Shown: positions 52,189 through 61,097 of the stretch, piece by piece
Numbering within the stretch: position 1 is the stretch's first letter
How the letters are laid out: the number at the start of each line of letters is the position of its first letter
The notes under the pieces: generated by a model
The model's input: the letters and a program-made list of their open reading frames with translations, nothing else
Told to the model about the DNA's origin: nothing
The model's database searches: none
DNA from: Mycobacterium sp. URHD0025
Lineage (GTDB): Bacteria > Actinomycetota > Actinomycetes > Mycobacteriales > Mycobacteriaceae
Assembly: GCF_000426065.1 (NCBI RefSeq)
Contig: NZ_KE384491.1
Span: 186,001-250,000 of the forward strand
Length of the DNA: 64,000 nucleotides
Direction of reading: 5' to 3'
Translations under genes and position numbers: made by a program

Positions 52189-53352
52189 GCGGATATGCGC
52201 GGGGCTCAGGTCGGCCACACTCGCCACTCCCATCAGGGTGAGCGTCGAGCGGATCTCTGCGGCCAGGATATCGAGCACCGCGCCCACACCGGTGCCACCC
52301 GCCACGGCCAGGCCGTAGATGTAGGGCCGGCCGATCATGACCGCGTCGGCACCGAGGGCCAGCGCGGTGACCACATCGCTGCCGCATCGCACGCCGCTGT
52401 CCAGGAACACGGTGGCGCGCCCGCCGATCGCGTCGGCGATGTCGGGCAACGCATCCAACGAAGCCATCGCGCCATTGAGTTGGCGCCCACCGTGATTGGA
52501 CACCACCACCCCGGTAGCTCCCACATCGTCGACCGCGCGCACCGCATCCTCGGGTTCCAGCACGCCCTTGACCACGAACGGGCCGTCCCACCGCTCGCGT
52601 AAAGCGGCCACGTCGGGCCAGCTCAGATCGGGCCGGATCCGGCGGTTCTGGATGCCGACGGACTCCACGGCGCCCTTGGCCCCCGCGGCGTGGGTCAGGC
52701 TGCGCATCGTCATCCGCTGATGTCGCAGCAGCCCGTACCACCACCGCGGGCGGATGGCGGCATCGGCGATGCGCCGCGGAGTCAGGATCGGCGGATACCC
52801 CATACCGGTGCGCCGCTCCCCGGTGCGGTTTCCCTGCACCGGGACATCGACGGTCACCACCAAGGTCCGATAACCCGCATCACGGGACCGGCTGAGTATG
52901 GAGTCGGAGAACGGACCGTCGCCCCATGGATAGAGCTGGAACCAGTGGTCGGCCGAGGTGCCCGCCGCGACTTCTTCGATCGAGTACGACGACGCCGTGG
53001 ACAACGTCAACCGGGTCCCGGCGCGTTCGGCTGCCTGCGCGGCTGCCAACTCACCGGACCAATGGGCGAGGCCGGTGAGCCCGGTAGGCGCCAGGATCAC
53101 CGGCAGCTCAAGATTCTGTCCGTCGATCGTGACGCACAGGTCCGGGCTGGAATGTCCCGCCAGAACCCGTTGCCGCACCATCCAATTCGTGAAGGCGGCA
53201 CGGTTTGCGCGTAGCGTGCGCTCATCTTCGGCCCCGCCGTCGAGATAGGCCCACACCATCGCGGGCAGCGCCCGGCGCGCCGCGCGCCGGTAGTCGTCGA
53301 CACTCACCAGCGGAGCCCGGGTACGCAGACGGTACTGAAACGCCGAACTCAT
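52156..53352 (-). CDS. FMN-dependent alpha-hydroxy-acid oxidase/dehydrogenase (LldD-like)
   Basis: A 398-residue TIM-barrel flavoprotein. FMN site VILAPTGLTGLAHWSGE, substrate/FMN residues FQLYPWGD and VTVDVPVQGNRTGERR, and the active-site His with Arg in VVVSNHGGRQLNG near residue 285. It oxidises a 2-hydroxy acid to a 2-oxo acid. The ATG at 53352 overlaps the cyclase-gene stop (ATGA), so a longer upstream frame is rejected. It forms a two-gene operon under box 3. Confidence 0.88.
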   Translation of the reverse strand: MSSAFQYRLRTRAPLVSVDDYRRAARRALPAMVWAYLDGGAEDERTLRANRAAFTNWMVRQRVLAGHSSPDLCVTIDGQNLELPVILAPTGLTGLAHWSGELAAAQAAERAGTRLTLSTASSYSIEEVAAGTSADHWFQLYPWGDGPFSDSILSRSRDAGYRTLVVTVDVPVQGNRTGERRTGMGYPPILTPRRIADAAIRPRWWYGLLRHQRMTMRSLTHAAGAKGAVESVGIQNRRIRPDLSWPDVAALRERWDGPFVVKGVLEPEDAVRAVDDVGATGVVVSNHGGRQLNGAMASLDALPDIADAIGGRATVFLDSGVRCGSDVVTALALGADAVMIGRPYIYGLAVAGGTGVGAVLDILAAEIRSTLTLMGVASVADLSPAHIRRADTKLPENP

Positions 53353-54257
53353 TTGATCGCGATTGGCGTGACCGGTGAACCCACGGCATTGCTGATGTGC
53401 AACGGCGGCGCCACGAACATGAAACTCCACACCCCGTCACCCGCGCACTCGGCGGCCAGGGCATCGAGGTCGAGGATCTCGGCCAGCGGCATGCCCATGT
53501 CGCGGATCAGGATGCAGTGCAGCGGCAGCGTCTCCCCTGACTCGCTGGGGATCACCTCGATGGCCCAGTTGTCACTGCCCACCGCTGCCACGCCGCGGTC
53601 ACGCAGCCAGCGCGCGCAATCGATGCCAAGACCCGGCTCGGTGGACATCCAGTCCTCGCGTCCCTGCGCCAACAGCCGAGCCCGCCAGCCCGTACGCACC
53701 AAGAGGAAATCCGCCTCCCCGACGGTCACGCCTTGTTCCCGTTCGGCGGCCTCGAGGTCGGCCGGCGTGATGGGTGTGCCGCCTTCGAGCCAGCTCACCC
53801 CATGCAGCCGGGCGATATCCAGCAGCACGCCGCGGCCGGCGATCCGGTCGGTGAAGGCGTCGACGGCCAGCTGACGGGCGCCGGCCCGGGTGCGGACCTC
53901 GTCCGTGGAGTACCCGTTGTAGAGCTTGTCGTCGTAGGCCACGTGCGATAGCGCGTCCCACTGGGTGCCGGACTGCAGCGGCATGATGATCCAGTCGTCA
54001 GCGACCTGCAATCCGTGCGGTTCCCAGTCCCCGGGCTGCATCGACATCAGGTGGACGGGGTTGAGGCGACCGCCGATACCGCTTTGCGGTCCATCCTTTC
54101 CGACCGGGATACTGAGCTGAAACACCTTGCCCGTCCGCACCTCGCGCGCCGCGGCCCGCACGTGACGGGGCTCGACGAGGTTGAGGGTACCGATCTGGTC
54201 GTCGGGCCCCCATCGGCCCCAGTTGGACAGTTCGCGGCCCAGGTCCTTGAAACTCAC
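53349..54257 (-). CDS. Cyclase/kynurenine-formamidase-like metal hydrolase
   Basis: A 302-residue protein of the cyclase family. Typical parts are WGRWGPDDQIGTLNLVEPRHV near the N-terminus and QSGTQWDALSHVAYDDKLYNG near residue 95, the variant of the HxGTHxDxPxH metal motif found in bacterial cyclase-like enzymes. The family opens amide or lactone rings with Mn or Zn. The GTG start lies one base from box 3, an unusually close placement. It is followed by LldD. Confidence 0.8.
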   Translation of the reverse strand: MSFKDLGRELSNWGRWGPDDQIGTLNLVEPRHVRAAAREVRTGKVFQLSIPVGKDGPQSGIGGRLNPVHLMSMQPGDWEPHGLQVADDWIIMPLQSGTQWDALSHVAYDDKLYNGYSTDEVRTRAGARQLAVDAFTDRIAGRGVLLDIARLHGVSWLEGGTPITPADLEAAEREQGVTVGEADFLLVRTGWRARLLAQGREDWMSTEPGLGIDCARWLRDRGVAAVGSDNWAIEVIPSESGETLPLHCILIRDMGMPLAEILDLDALAAECAGDGVWSFMFVAPPLHISNAVGSPVTPIAIK

Positions 54258-54258
54258 G

Positions 54259-54285
54259 CTTTACAGAATTGCACAAAATTGTCAA
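54259..54285. promoter_or_regulatory. Island regulatory box 3
   Basis: CTTTACA (54259-54265), 14 bases, TGTCAA (54280-54285). It fills the entire gap between the cyclase GTG (54257) and the P450 ATG (54287), one base from each. On the minus strand it reads TTGACA-N14-TGTAAAG. A bound protein would cover both starts. Confidence 0.6.
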
Positions 54286-54286
54286 C

Positions 54287-55516
54287 ATGACAGCCATGGC
54301 CGCCACCCATTTCCCGCTGCTGTCGTTCGACACCACCGACGCGGCCTTCGTCGCCGACCCGTGGGCGCGCTACCGCGAGATCCGGGAACTGGGCGGCGTG
54401 GTCTTCAACGAGCGGATAAACCGATGGATGGTCGGCGAATTCGACCTCGCCAAGGAGATCCTCAGCGCACCTTCACGGTTCGGCTCCGAACGCGGCCAGA
54501 TCGAACACGCGGCGGTGTTCGGCGGGCCGACGATGGAGTTCTACGACGGCCCGCACCATGACCGGATCAGAGCGATCTGGTCGAGTGATTTCCGGCCGAG
54601 GACCTTGGCGCGGCTGCGGCCGGTGATCACCGACATCGTGCGGTCCAGGATGTTGCCGGTCGCCGCCAGACTGCGCGACGGCGAGACCGTCGAGGTGGTC
54701 TCCGAACTCACCCGCGGCATCCCGACCGAGGTGATCGCGCACATGCTCGGAGTCGAGCCGGAGATGGTCGGCCAGTTCACGGCGTGGAGTGACGCGATGG
54801 GCGCCTCCGCGGAGGGCTACAGCATGCCCGGCGAGCACGGCGCCGAGTTGATCGCCGCCGGGAAACACGCGACAGCTCAATTGAATTCCTACATTCGCGA
54901 GCAGTTGCCCCGCCGTGGCTGCCCCGCCGAAGACAACTGGGATCTGATCGGGACCATGGTCGGCCACCAGTATGCGTGTGAGCACATGACCGAGCAGGAA
55001 ATCGTTGCCAGCAATACGCAATTGGTGTTCGCCGGCAACGAGACCACCGCCAAGCTTCTCGCACAGATCGTGGCGACACTGGCCGTCCACCCGGATCAGC
55101 GCCGCCTTCTGCACGCCGATCGCACCTTGGCCCTCGACACAGTCGAAGAGGTCCACCGCCTGGAAACGGTGACGCACTCCATCTTCCGCGACGTGGTGGG
55201 CCAGTCTGCCACCGTCGGAAACGCAGTGCTCGGCAGTGGCGAGCGCATCACCCTCTTACTGGGAGCGGCCAACCGCGATCCACGACGCTGGGAGCGCCCC
55301 GACGAACTCGACATCACCCGCCGCAAGTTGTCGCATCTGGGATTCGCCTTCGGTCTGCACAGTTGCCTCGGGATGAATCTGGCCCGCCTGGAGGCCCAGA
55401 TCTTTGTCGAGGAGTTGGTCGAGGAGGTCCGCGACTGGCAGCTGGCCGGTCCCTTGGACTATGGCACCAACTACACAGTGCGCGGCCCAAGCCGGGTGCT
55501 GGTGGCCCTGGACTGA
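54287..55516 (+). CDS. Cytochrome P450
   Basis: A 409-residue P450. I-helix VFAGNETTAKLL near residue 250 and heme loop FAFGLHSCLG with axial Cys at residue 360. It is a second, distinct P450 of the island, monocistronic and divergent from the cyclase operon. An in-frame ATG at 54269 would place the start inside box 3, so I prefer 54287. Its substrate is unknown. Confidence 0.9.
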   Translation: MTAMAATHFPLLSFDTTDAAFVADPWARYREIRELGGVVFNERINRWMVGEFDLAKEILSAPSRFGSERGQIEHAAVFGGPTMEFYDGPHHDRIRAIWSSDFRPRTLARLRPVITDIVRSRMLPVAARLRDGETVEVVSELTRGIPTEVIAHMLGVEPEMVGQFTAWSDAMGASAEGYSMPGEHGAELIAAGKHATAQLNSYIREQLPRRGCPAEDNWDLIGTMVGHQYACEHMTEQEIVASNTQLVFAGNETTAKLLAQIVATLAVHPDQRRLLHADRTLALDTVEEVHRLETVTHSIFRDVVGQSATVGNAVLGSGERITLLLGAANRDPRRWERPDELDITRRKLSHLGFAFGLHSCLGMNLARLEAQIFVEELVEEVRDWQLAGPLDYGTNYTVRGPSRVLVALD

Positions 55517-55538
55517 AACCCGGTCAGCACAGGGTGGT

Positions 55539-55730
55539 TCAGCCCTGCAGCCGCAACGCCCCGGCCGGGCACTGAGTTACCGCCGTCTGCAACCGTTCTC
55601 GATCATTCTCCGGGTGATCGTCACCGTGAATGTGCACCATGCCCCCGTCGGAAACCTCGAACACGTCCTCGGCGATCGATTCACAGATGCCGTGCCCGGT
55701 GCACTTGCCGAGATCGACTTCGACACGCAT
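55539..55730 (-). CDS. [3Fe-4S] ferredoxin
   Basis: A 63-residue ferredoxin, MRVEVDLGKCTGHGICESIA at the start, with Cys at 10, 16 and 54 (CPAGAL). The pattern lacks the fourth Cys, as in [3Fe-4S] P450 ferredoxins. It donates electrons to a P450, most directly the one encoded 11 bases upstream in the same operon. No ferredoxin reductase is in the window. Confidence 0.9.
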   Translation of the reverse strand: MRVEVDLGKCTGHGICESIAEDVFEVSDGGMVHIHGDDHPENDRERLQTAVTQCPAGALRLQG

Positions 55731-55741
55731 CGTGTACCGAT

Positions 55742-56998
55742 CTACGCGATGCGCGTCGGGACGCGCTTGATGCCGTGCACGAAGCTGCTGTAGAGCATTT
55801 CGGGCTCGCCGAATTCGACGGTCTTGAGCCGGGTCAGCAATTCGCGGAACAGGTGTCGTAGCTCGGTCTTGGCCAGCTGGTTGCCCAGGCAGAAATGTGG
55901 CCCGCCGCCGCCGAACCCGACCTGCGGGTTGGGTGACCGGCTCAGATCGAACCGCTGCGGCTCGGTGAACACCGATTCGTCCCGGTTGCCCGAGCAGTAG
56001 AACAAACCCACCTTGTCGCCGGCGGCGATCTGCTGGCCGGCCAGCTCGACATCTTCGGTGGCATGGCGGGCGAACTGGATCACCGGGGTGGCCCACCGCA
56101 CGAACTCCTCGGTGGCCAAGCCGATCCGGTTGTCAAAATCTTCCAGCAGCCAATCCTTTTGATCAGGATTGGCCGCCAAGGCCATCATCGCGTGGGTGGT
56201 GGTCTGCTTGGTGGTGTCGTTGCCGGCCGAGGCCAGCAGGATGAGGAAGGCCCCGATCTCCTCGTCGGTCAGCCGGTGACCGTCGACCTCGGCGTTGACG
56301 ATGCTGGTCATCAAGTCGTCACCGGGATTGGCGCGCCGGAACTTGGCCAGCTCCACGCCCGTGTTCGAGATCAGCATGATCTCGTTGATGGTGGCCATCG
56401 CGCGTTCTTCGAGCGACGAGTACTCGTCGTCGCTCATGCTGAACAACTTCTCGGCGGCCTTGGCCAGAGCCGGCTGATCTGCGGTCGGCACGCCGAGCAT
56501 GTCGGAGATGGTCCGCATCGGCAGCTGCGCCGAACATGCCTCGACGAAGTCGACGTCCCCGGCACCGATCAGGTCGTCGACGACAGCGACCGCGTTTGCG
56601 TGGATCTGCTCCTCGATCCGTCGCACGTTGCGTGGGGTGAACGCCGAACTGATCAGGCGCCGGTAGGTGGTGTGCTCGGGAGGATCCATCATGAGAAAGA
56701 AGGTCGCGAATTTCTGTACGTCGGCCGGCATCGGATCCAGCGCCACGCCCTTGGTGGAGGTGAACAGCTCAGGATGCTGGCTCACGAATTGGATGTCGGC
56801 GCGCCGGGTCACCGCCCAGAACCCGGGCTCCTCGACGTCGAAGAGTGTCGGCAGCGGCTGGTGCCAACTCAGGCCGTCACCGGACCGCAACTGCGCGAAC
56901 GTCTCGTCACGTTCGGCAAAGGGCCGACTCCAGAAGTCGTGCGACGTGATGTCGAATGGGCTGTACTCGCGCGCCTGCGGTGAGCTGGCAACTGTCAC
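55742..56998 (-). CDS. Cytochrome P450
   Basis: A 418-residue P450. I-helix LILLASAGNDTTKQTTTHAM near residue 240 and heme loop VGFGGGGPHFCLG with axial Cys near 370; a Cys-ligand His-Phe precedes it. The layout (QFVSQHPELFTSTKGVALD, FFLMMDPPEHTTYRRLISSAFTPR in parts) resembles the steroid/terpene-oxidising CYP group. The GTG at 56998 has GGAGGG eight bases upstream; the earlier in-frame start would extend into an arginine-rich stretch. It is followed by the ferredoxin, and box 4 lies 53 bases upstream. Confidence 0.9.
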   Translation of the reverse strand: MTVASSPQAREYSPFDITSHDFWSRPFAERDETFAQLRSGDGLSWHQPLPTLFDVEEPGFWAVTRRADIQFVSQHPELFTSTKGVALDPMPADVQKFATFFLMMDPPEHTTYRRLISSAFTPRNVRRIEEQIHANAVAVVDDLIGAGDVDFVEACSAQLPMRTISDMLGVPTADQPALAKAAEKLFSMSDDEYSSLEERAMATINEIMLISNTGVELAKFRRANPGDDLMTSIVNAEVDGHRLTDEEIGAFLILLASAGNDTTKQTTTHAMMALAANPDQKDWLLEDFDNRIGLATEEFVRWATPVIQFARHATEDVELAGQQIAAGDKVGLFYCSGNRDESVFTEPQRFDLSRSPNPQVGFGGGGPHFCLGNQLAKTELRHLFRELLTRLKTVEFGEPEMLYSSFVHGIKRVPTRIA

Positions 56999-57051
56999 TG
57001 GGATTCCCTCCTGCACGGGCGTCCGACGACGATGTCGCGCCACGAATTAGC

Positions 57052-57078
57052 GTGACAGTTGGCCAATAATTTGTAAAG
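57052..57078. promoter_or_regulatory. Island regulatory box 4
   Basis: GTGACA (57052-57057), 14 bases, TGTAAAG (57072-57078). It is eight bases before the first TetR gene and upstream of the P450-ferredoxin operon on the other strand. It would allow the TetR protein to regulate itself. Confidence 0.6.
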
Positions 57079-57086
57079 CTGTGGGC

Positions 57087-57623
57087 ATGGCGGAAATATC
57101 GTCGACGGACGACGACAGCAGCACCCGAGCACGGATCCTGGCTGCCACCGCCGAGGTCCTCGGGGCCAACGGGATGACGAAACTCAGCCTGTCCGAGGTC
57201 GCCCTGCAGGCCGGGGTTTCCCGGCCCACGCTCTACCGCTGGTTCGGCTCCAAACAGGAGTTGCTCGACGCGTTCGTGGTGTGGGAGCGAAAGACCTACG
57301 AACAGGCTGTGGCGCAGGCGTCGGCCGATCTGCCAGAGAACGAACATCTGGACGCGGCGCTGCGTACGGTCGTCGAATATCAGCAGTCCTATCCGGGTCT
57401 GCGGATGGTCGACATCGAACCCGAACACGTCATCAAACGACTCACCCAGGTGATCCCGCTGATGCGGGAACGCCTGCAACGCCTGACAAACGGACCGGAT
57501 GCCGACGTCGCCGCGGCCACCGCGGTGCGGGTGGCGGTCTGCCACTACCTGGTGCGCAGCGATGACGCCGACGATTTTCTCGCCCAGCTCCGTCATGCTG
57601 CCAGGGCCAAGAACCAGCATTGA
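57087..57623 (+). CDS. TetR-family regulator, island copy 1
   Basis: A 178-residue TetR protein. The helix-turn-helix is at about residues 30-53 (TKLSLSEVALQAG then VSRPTLYRWF), and the C-terminal ligand domain includes YQQSYPGLRMVDIEPEHV. It shares 23 consecutive identical residues with the second TetR (62263) across the recognition helix, so both should read the same operator. The ligand is unknown. I use the ATG at 57087; a GTG two codons earlier is possible. It overlies box 4. Confidence 0.85.
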   Translation: MAEISSTDDDSSTRARILAATAEVLGANGMTKLSLSEVALQAGVSRPTLYRWFGSKQELLDAFVVWERKTYEQAVAQASADLPENEHLDAALRTVVEYQQSYPGLRMVDIEPEHVIKRLTQVIPLMRERLQRLTNGPDADVAAATAVRVAVCHYLVRSDDADDFLAQLRHAARAKNQH

Positions 57624-57659
57624 CCAGGGATTTATCCGCGCGACGCTACCCTGGGCTCG

Positions 57660-59873
57660 GTGACCGAATCAGCTGACTCCAACGCCGGGCTCGGCCTGGC
57701 CGAACAGGCCGCGCTGGGCAGCGGCGCGAGCTTCTGGACCACCAAGGCCGTCGGACCCGTGCCGGCAATCGTGCTGACCGACGGCCCGCACGGTGTGCGC
57801 AGGCAATCCGGCAGCGCCACAGATCATCTGGGCCTGTCCGGAAGTGAACCGGCCACCTGTTTTCCGCCCGCGGTGGGCCTCAGCCAGACCTGGGACCCCG
57901 ATCTGGTCGAACGCATCGGTCAGGCACTGGGCGACGAAAGCCGTGCACTCGGTGTCCATGTGCTGCTGGGCCCCGGCGTCAACATCAAGCGCGATCCACG
58001 CTGCGGGCGCAACTTCGAGTACTACTCGGAGGATCCACTGCTGTCGGGGACGCTGGGCGCCGCGTGGGTGCGCGGGGTGCAGAGCCGAGGTGTCGGCGCA
58101 TCGGTCAAACACTTCGCGGCCAACAACGCCGAACACGACCGCATGCGCGCCAGTTCCGACGTCGATCTCCGAACGCTGCGCGAAATCTATCTGCGAACCT
58201 TCGAGATCGTGGTGCGCCAGGCCCGGCCGTGGACGGTGATGTGTTCCTACAACCGGATCAACGGGGTCTACGCCTCGGAGAACGCCTGGCTCCTGACCAC
58301 GGTGCTGCGCGACGAATGGGGTTTCGACGGCGTGGTGGTCAGCGACTGGGGCGCGGTGGCGGACCGGGTGGCCGCCGTGGCCGCGGGCCTGGATCTGGAG
58401 ATGCCGGCCACCGGCGGCGTCTCCGACACCGAGGTGGTGGACGCGGTACGTTCGGGCGCCCTGGACGCCGATATCGTCGAGCGCGCCGCGGCCCGCGTGA
58501 GCCGCCTGGCTTCGAAGGCCACTGAAACAGTAAGCACAGCGGCATCTTTCGATGTCGATGCACATCACATGCTGGCGCGCGAGGCCGCGCAGCGGGCGGT
58601 CGTGTTGCTGAAGAACGAGGGCGATCTGCTCCCGTTGACGCCGTCACCGCTGGCGGTCATCGGCGGATTCGCCCAAGAGCCTAGATACCAAGGTGGTGGA
58701 AGCTCTCATGTGAATCCGACCCGTCTCGACATTCCCCTGGACGAAATCCGGAGGCTGGCAGGCGATCACGCGGTGACCTACTGCCCGGAAACCGACGTCG
58801 CCGCCGCGGTCACCGCCGCCGAATCCGCCGGTGCCGCAATCGTATTCCTGGGTCTCACCGCCGAAGCGGAATCCGAGGGTTACGACCGCGACCATATCGA
58901 CCTGCCCGCCGCCCAGATCGAACTTCTGCGCGCCGTGGTCGGGGCCCAGCCGCGCACCGTGGTGGTGCTGGCCCATGGCGGCGTGGTGCGGCTGGACGCT
59001 GTCGCGGGACTGGCCCCGGCCATCGTCGACGGAGCGCTGCTCGGACAAGCCGGAGGCGGCGCACTGGCCGACGTGCTGTTCGGAATCGTGAACCCGTCGG
59101 GCCGGCTGACCGAGACGGTGCCTGTCCGGCTGCAGGATTCCCCGGCGTATCTCAACTTTCCGTCCGAAGCGGGCCATACCGTCTACGGCGAACGGATATT
59201 CGTGGGCTACCGCTGGTACGACGCCCGGGACATGCCGGTGACCTTCCCGTTCGGACACGGCTTGTCCTACACCCGGTTCGACTACTCCGGCCTTGAGGTG
59301 GCCGACACCGGCGACGGGCTGTCCGTGCGCCTGGCCGTGACCAACATCGGAACCCGGACGGGTCGTGAGGTGGTGCAGGTCTACGCCGGGCTGCCCGGTT
59401 CCGCTGTCGGCAGGCCGGTCCGATGGTTGGCCGGCTTCACTTCGGTCACGCTCGCACCGGGCGAGCGACGTGCCGTCGAGATTCCGGTCGGCCGAACAGA
59501 TCTCGCGTATTGGAGCATCGATGCCGAGCGCTGGGTGGTCGAATCCGGCGAGTATCTGGTGTCGGTCGGCGCGTCGAGCCGCGACCTGCGGTTGAGTGCG
59601 TCGGTGACAGTGGAGGGTGACGAGCCGATGCGGCCGTTCACCCGCGAATCAACCCTGGGTGAGCTGCTCGCCGACCCGGTAGCCGCACAAACGATCGCGA
59701 CGGTGCTGAGCAGCGCTTCCCCGTTCGGCACGGACGATTCCGCACTCGGCATGAACCTGCTGCGGATGCTGGAATCCGTACCGATCGGGCGGTTGGCCGG
59801 ATTCTCGGCGGGCAAGGTCACAGTTGAGCAGCTCGACGAACTGCTCGCGGGCATCAACGCTCAGCGACCCTGA
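57660..59873 (+). CDS. GH3-family beta-glucosidase
   Basis: A 737-residue glycoside hydrolase. The N-terminal barrel has KHFAANNAEHDRMRASSDVD in parts and the nucleophile Asp 229 in GVVVSDWGAVAD. An alpha/beta C-terminal domain (GFAQEPRYQGGGSSHVNPT in parts) and a fibronectin-III-like domain (VTNIGTRTGREVVQVYAG) follow, with an extra C-terminal tail. There is no signal peptide, so it acts in the cytoplasm. It would remove glucose or a similar sugar from an imported glycoside. A GTG start 36 bases after the TetR gene suggests co-transcription. It overlaps the CoA transferase end by 20 bases. Confidence 0.88.
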   Translation: MTESADSNAGLGLAEQAALGSGASFWTTKAVGPVPAIVLTDGPHGVRRQSGSATDHLGLSGSEPATCFPPAVGLSQTWDPDLVERIGQALGDESRALGVHVLLGPGVNIKRDPRCGRNFEYYSEDPLLSGTLGAAWVRGVQSRGVGASVKHFAANNAEHDRMRASSDVDLRTLREIYLRTFEIVVRQARPWTVMCSYNRINGVYASENAWLLTTVLRDEWGFDGVVVSDWGAVADRVAAVAAGLDLEMPATGGVSDTEVVDAVRSGALDADIVERAAARVSRLASKATETVSTAASFDVDAHHMLAREAAQRAVVLLKNEGDLLPLTPSPLAVIGGFAQEPRYQGGGSSHVNPTRLDIPLDEIRRLAGDHAVTYCPETDVAAAVTAAESAGAAIVFLGLTAEAESEGYDRDHIDLPAAQIELLRAVVGAQPRTVVVLAHGGVVRLDAVAGLAPAIVDGALLGQAGGGALADVLFGIVNPSGRLTETVPVRLQDSPAYLNFPSEAGHTVYGERIFVGYRWYDARDMPVTFPFGHGLSYTRFDYSGLEVADTGDGLSVRLAVTNIGTRTGREVVQVYAGLPGSAVGRPVRWLAGFTSVTLAPGERRAVEIPVGRTDLAYWSIDAERWVVESGEYLVSVGASSRDLRLSASVTVEGDEPMRPFTRESTLGELLADPVAAQTIATVLSSASPFGTDDSALGMNLLRMLESVPIGRLAGFSAGKVTVEQLDELLAGINAQRP

Positions 59874-61041
59874 CCGCCTGCAGCTCGGCAAGAATTTCGT
59901 CGGTGTGCGCGCCGAGTGCCGGGGCGACCATGCGCGGTTGCCATGGGGTGTCGGAGAAGTCCGCCGGGCTGGCCACCATCGGTACGGTCGAAATCCCATC
60001 GGGGACTTCGACGATGCCGCCCGCCGCATGGAACTGTTCGTCGGCGATGACGTCGTCGAGGCTGTTGATCGGTGACCAGAAGAAATCGGGTTCCTCGTCG
60101 AAGCGGGCAGCCCAGTGATCCATCGGATGGCCCGCGAAGATGGCGTCCAGATCGCTGATCAACCTGCGGGCGTTGATGTATCGGTCCCGCGCCGTGGCGA
60201 AACGCTCGTCGGTCAGCCACTCTTTGCGATCCACCACCCGACACAGCGCGGGCCAGTGCCGGTCGGTTTGCAGTCCGACGATCCAGAACCGCTTCCCGTC
60301 ACCTGCGGTGTAGTTGTTCATGCAGGGGTTGGCCATCGCCTCGCGCTGTCCGATCGCGATCTGCTGACCACTCATCAGCAGCGTGTTGAGGTCGAAGCTG
60401 ACAGTGTAGGCGCCCTGGCGGTAGAGTGAGGTGCTGACCAATTGACCTGTGCCCGTGCGATTTCGGGCCAGCAGCGCGGCGCACACCGCTGCGGCCAGCG
60501 TCATTCCCGCGGAGTGGTCCCCCATGCCGCCGCGCTGGAACGGTGGGGTGTCCCCCGGGCGGGTGAGCAGGTCGGCCAAGCCCGCGCGGGCCCAGAAAGC
60601 GGCGACATCGTAGGCCGCCCGGTCGGCCTCGGGTCCGGTCAATCCGTATCCGGTGACAAGTCCGTACACCAGGCGTGGATTGCGCGCTGCGACGGTGTCG
60701 AAGTCGAGTTGCAGCCGCCGCAACGCGGCAGGCCGCACGTTTGTCAGGAAAACGTCCGCGCTGGAAAGTAATTCGCCTGCGATGTCACGCCCCTGGGCGG
60801 TACCGAGGTCGAGCACGATGCTTCGTTTGGACCGGTTGTCCATCTCGAAAGGCGGATTGGCCGCCACACCCAGGTCCGGATCCAGGCCGAGCATCCGCCC
60901 GAACGTTCTCGCCGGGTCGCCCGACGGCGGCTCGATCTTGACGACGTCCGCGCCCCAGTCGGCCAAGATTGCTCCGGCGGCCGGGGCGGCCACCCACACA
61001 CCCAACTCGATGACCCGAAACCCCTCCAACGGACCCGCCAT
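59854..61041 (-). CDS. CaiB/BaiF-type (class III) CoA transferase
   Basis: A 395-residue enzyme with the family start FRVIELGVWVAAPAAGAILADWGADVVKIEPPSGD in parts and the catalytic Asp 145 in RAAYDVAAFWARAG. It moves CoA between carboxylic acids, usually to activate a pathway acid for beta-oxidation. Its start is 21 bases from box 5. It is convergent with the GH3 gene. Confidence 0.9.
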   Translation of the reverse strand: MAGPLEGFRVIELGVWVAAPAAGAILADWGADVVKIEPPSGDPARTFGRMLGLDPDLGVAANPPFEMDNRSKRSIVLDLGTAQGRDIAGELLSSADVFLTNVRPAALRRLQLDFDTVAARNPRLVYGLVTGYGLTGPEADRAAYDVAAFWARAGLADLLTRPGDTPPFQRGGMGDHSAGMTLAAAVCAALLARNRTGTGQLVSTSLYRQGAYTVSFDLNTLLMSGQQIAIGQREAMANPCMNNYTAGDGKRFWIVGLQTDRHWPALCRVVDRKEWLTDERFATARDRYINARRLISDLDAIFAGHPMDHWAARFDEEPDFFWSPINSLDDVIADEQFHAAGGIVEVPDGISTVPMVASPADFSDTPWQPRMVAPALGAHTDEILAELQAVRVAER

Positions 61042-61062
61042 CGCCGTTCCTTTCCGAAAACG

Positions 61063-61089
61063 CTTTACAATTTGCCGCGCATTTGTAAA
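61063..61089. promoter_or_regulatory. Island regulatory box 5
   Basis: CTTTACA (61063-61069), 14 bases, TGTAAA (61084-61089). The half-sites are fully symmetric here, the best match to a palindrome of TTTACA and TGTAAA. It lies between the CoA transferase (61041, minus) and the kinase-like gene (61098, plus). Confidence 0.65.
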
Positions 61090-61097
61090 CTTGGCGA

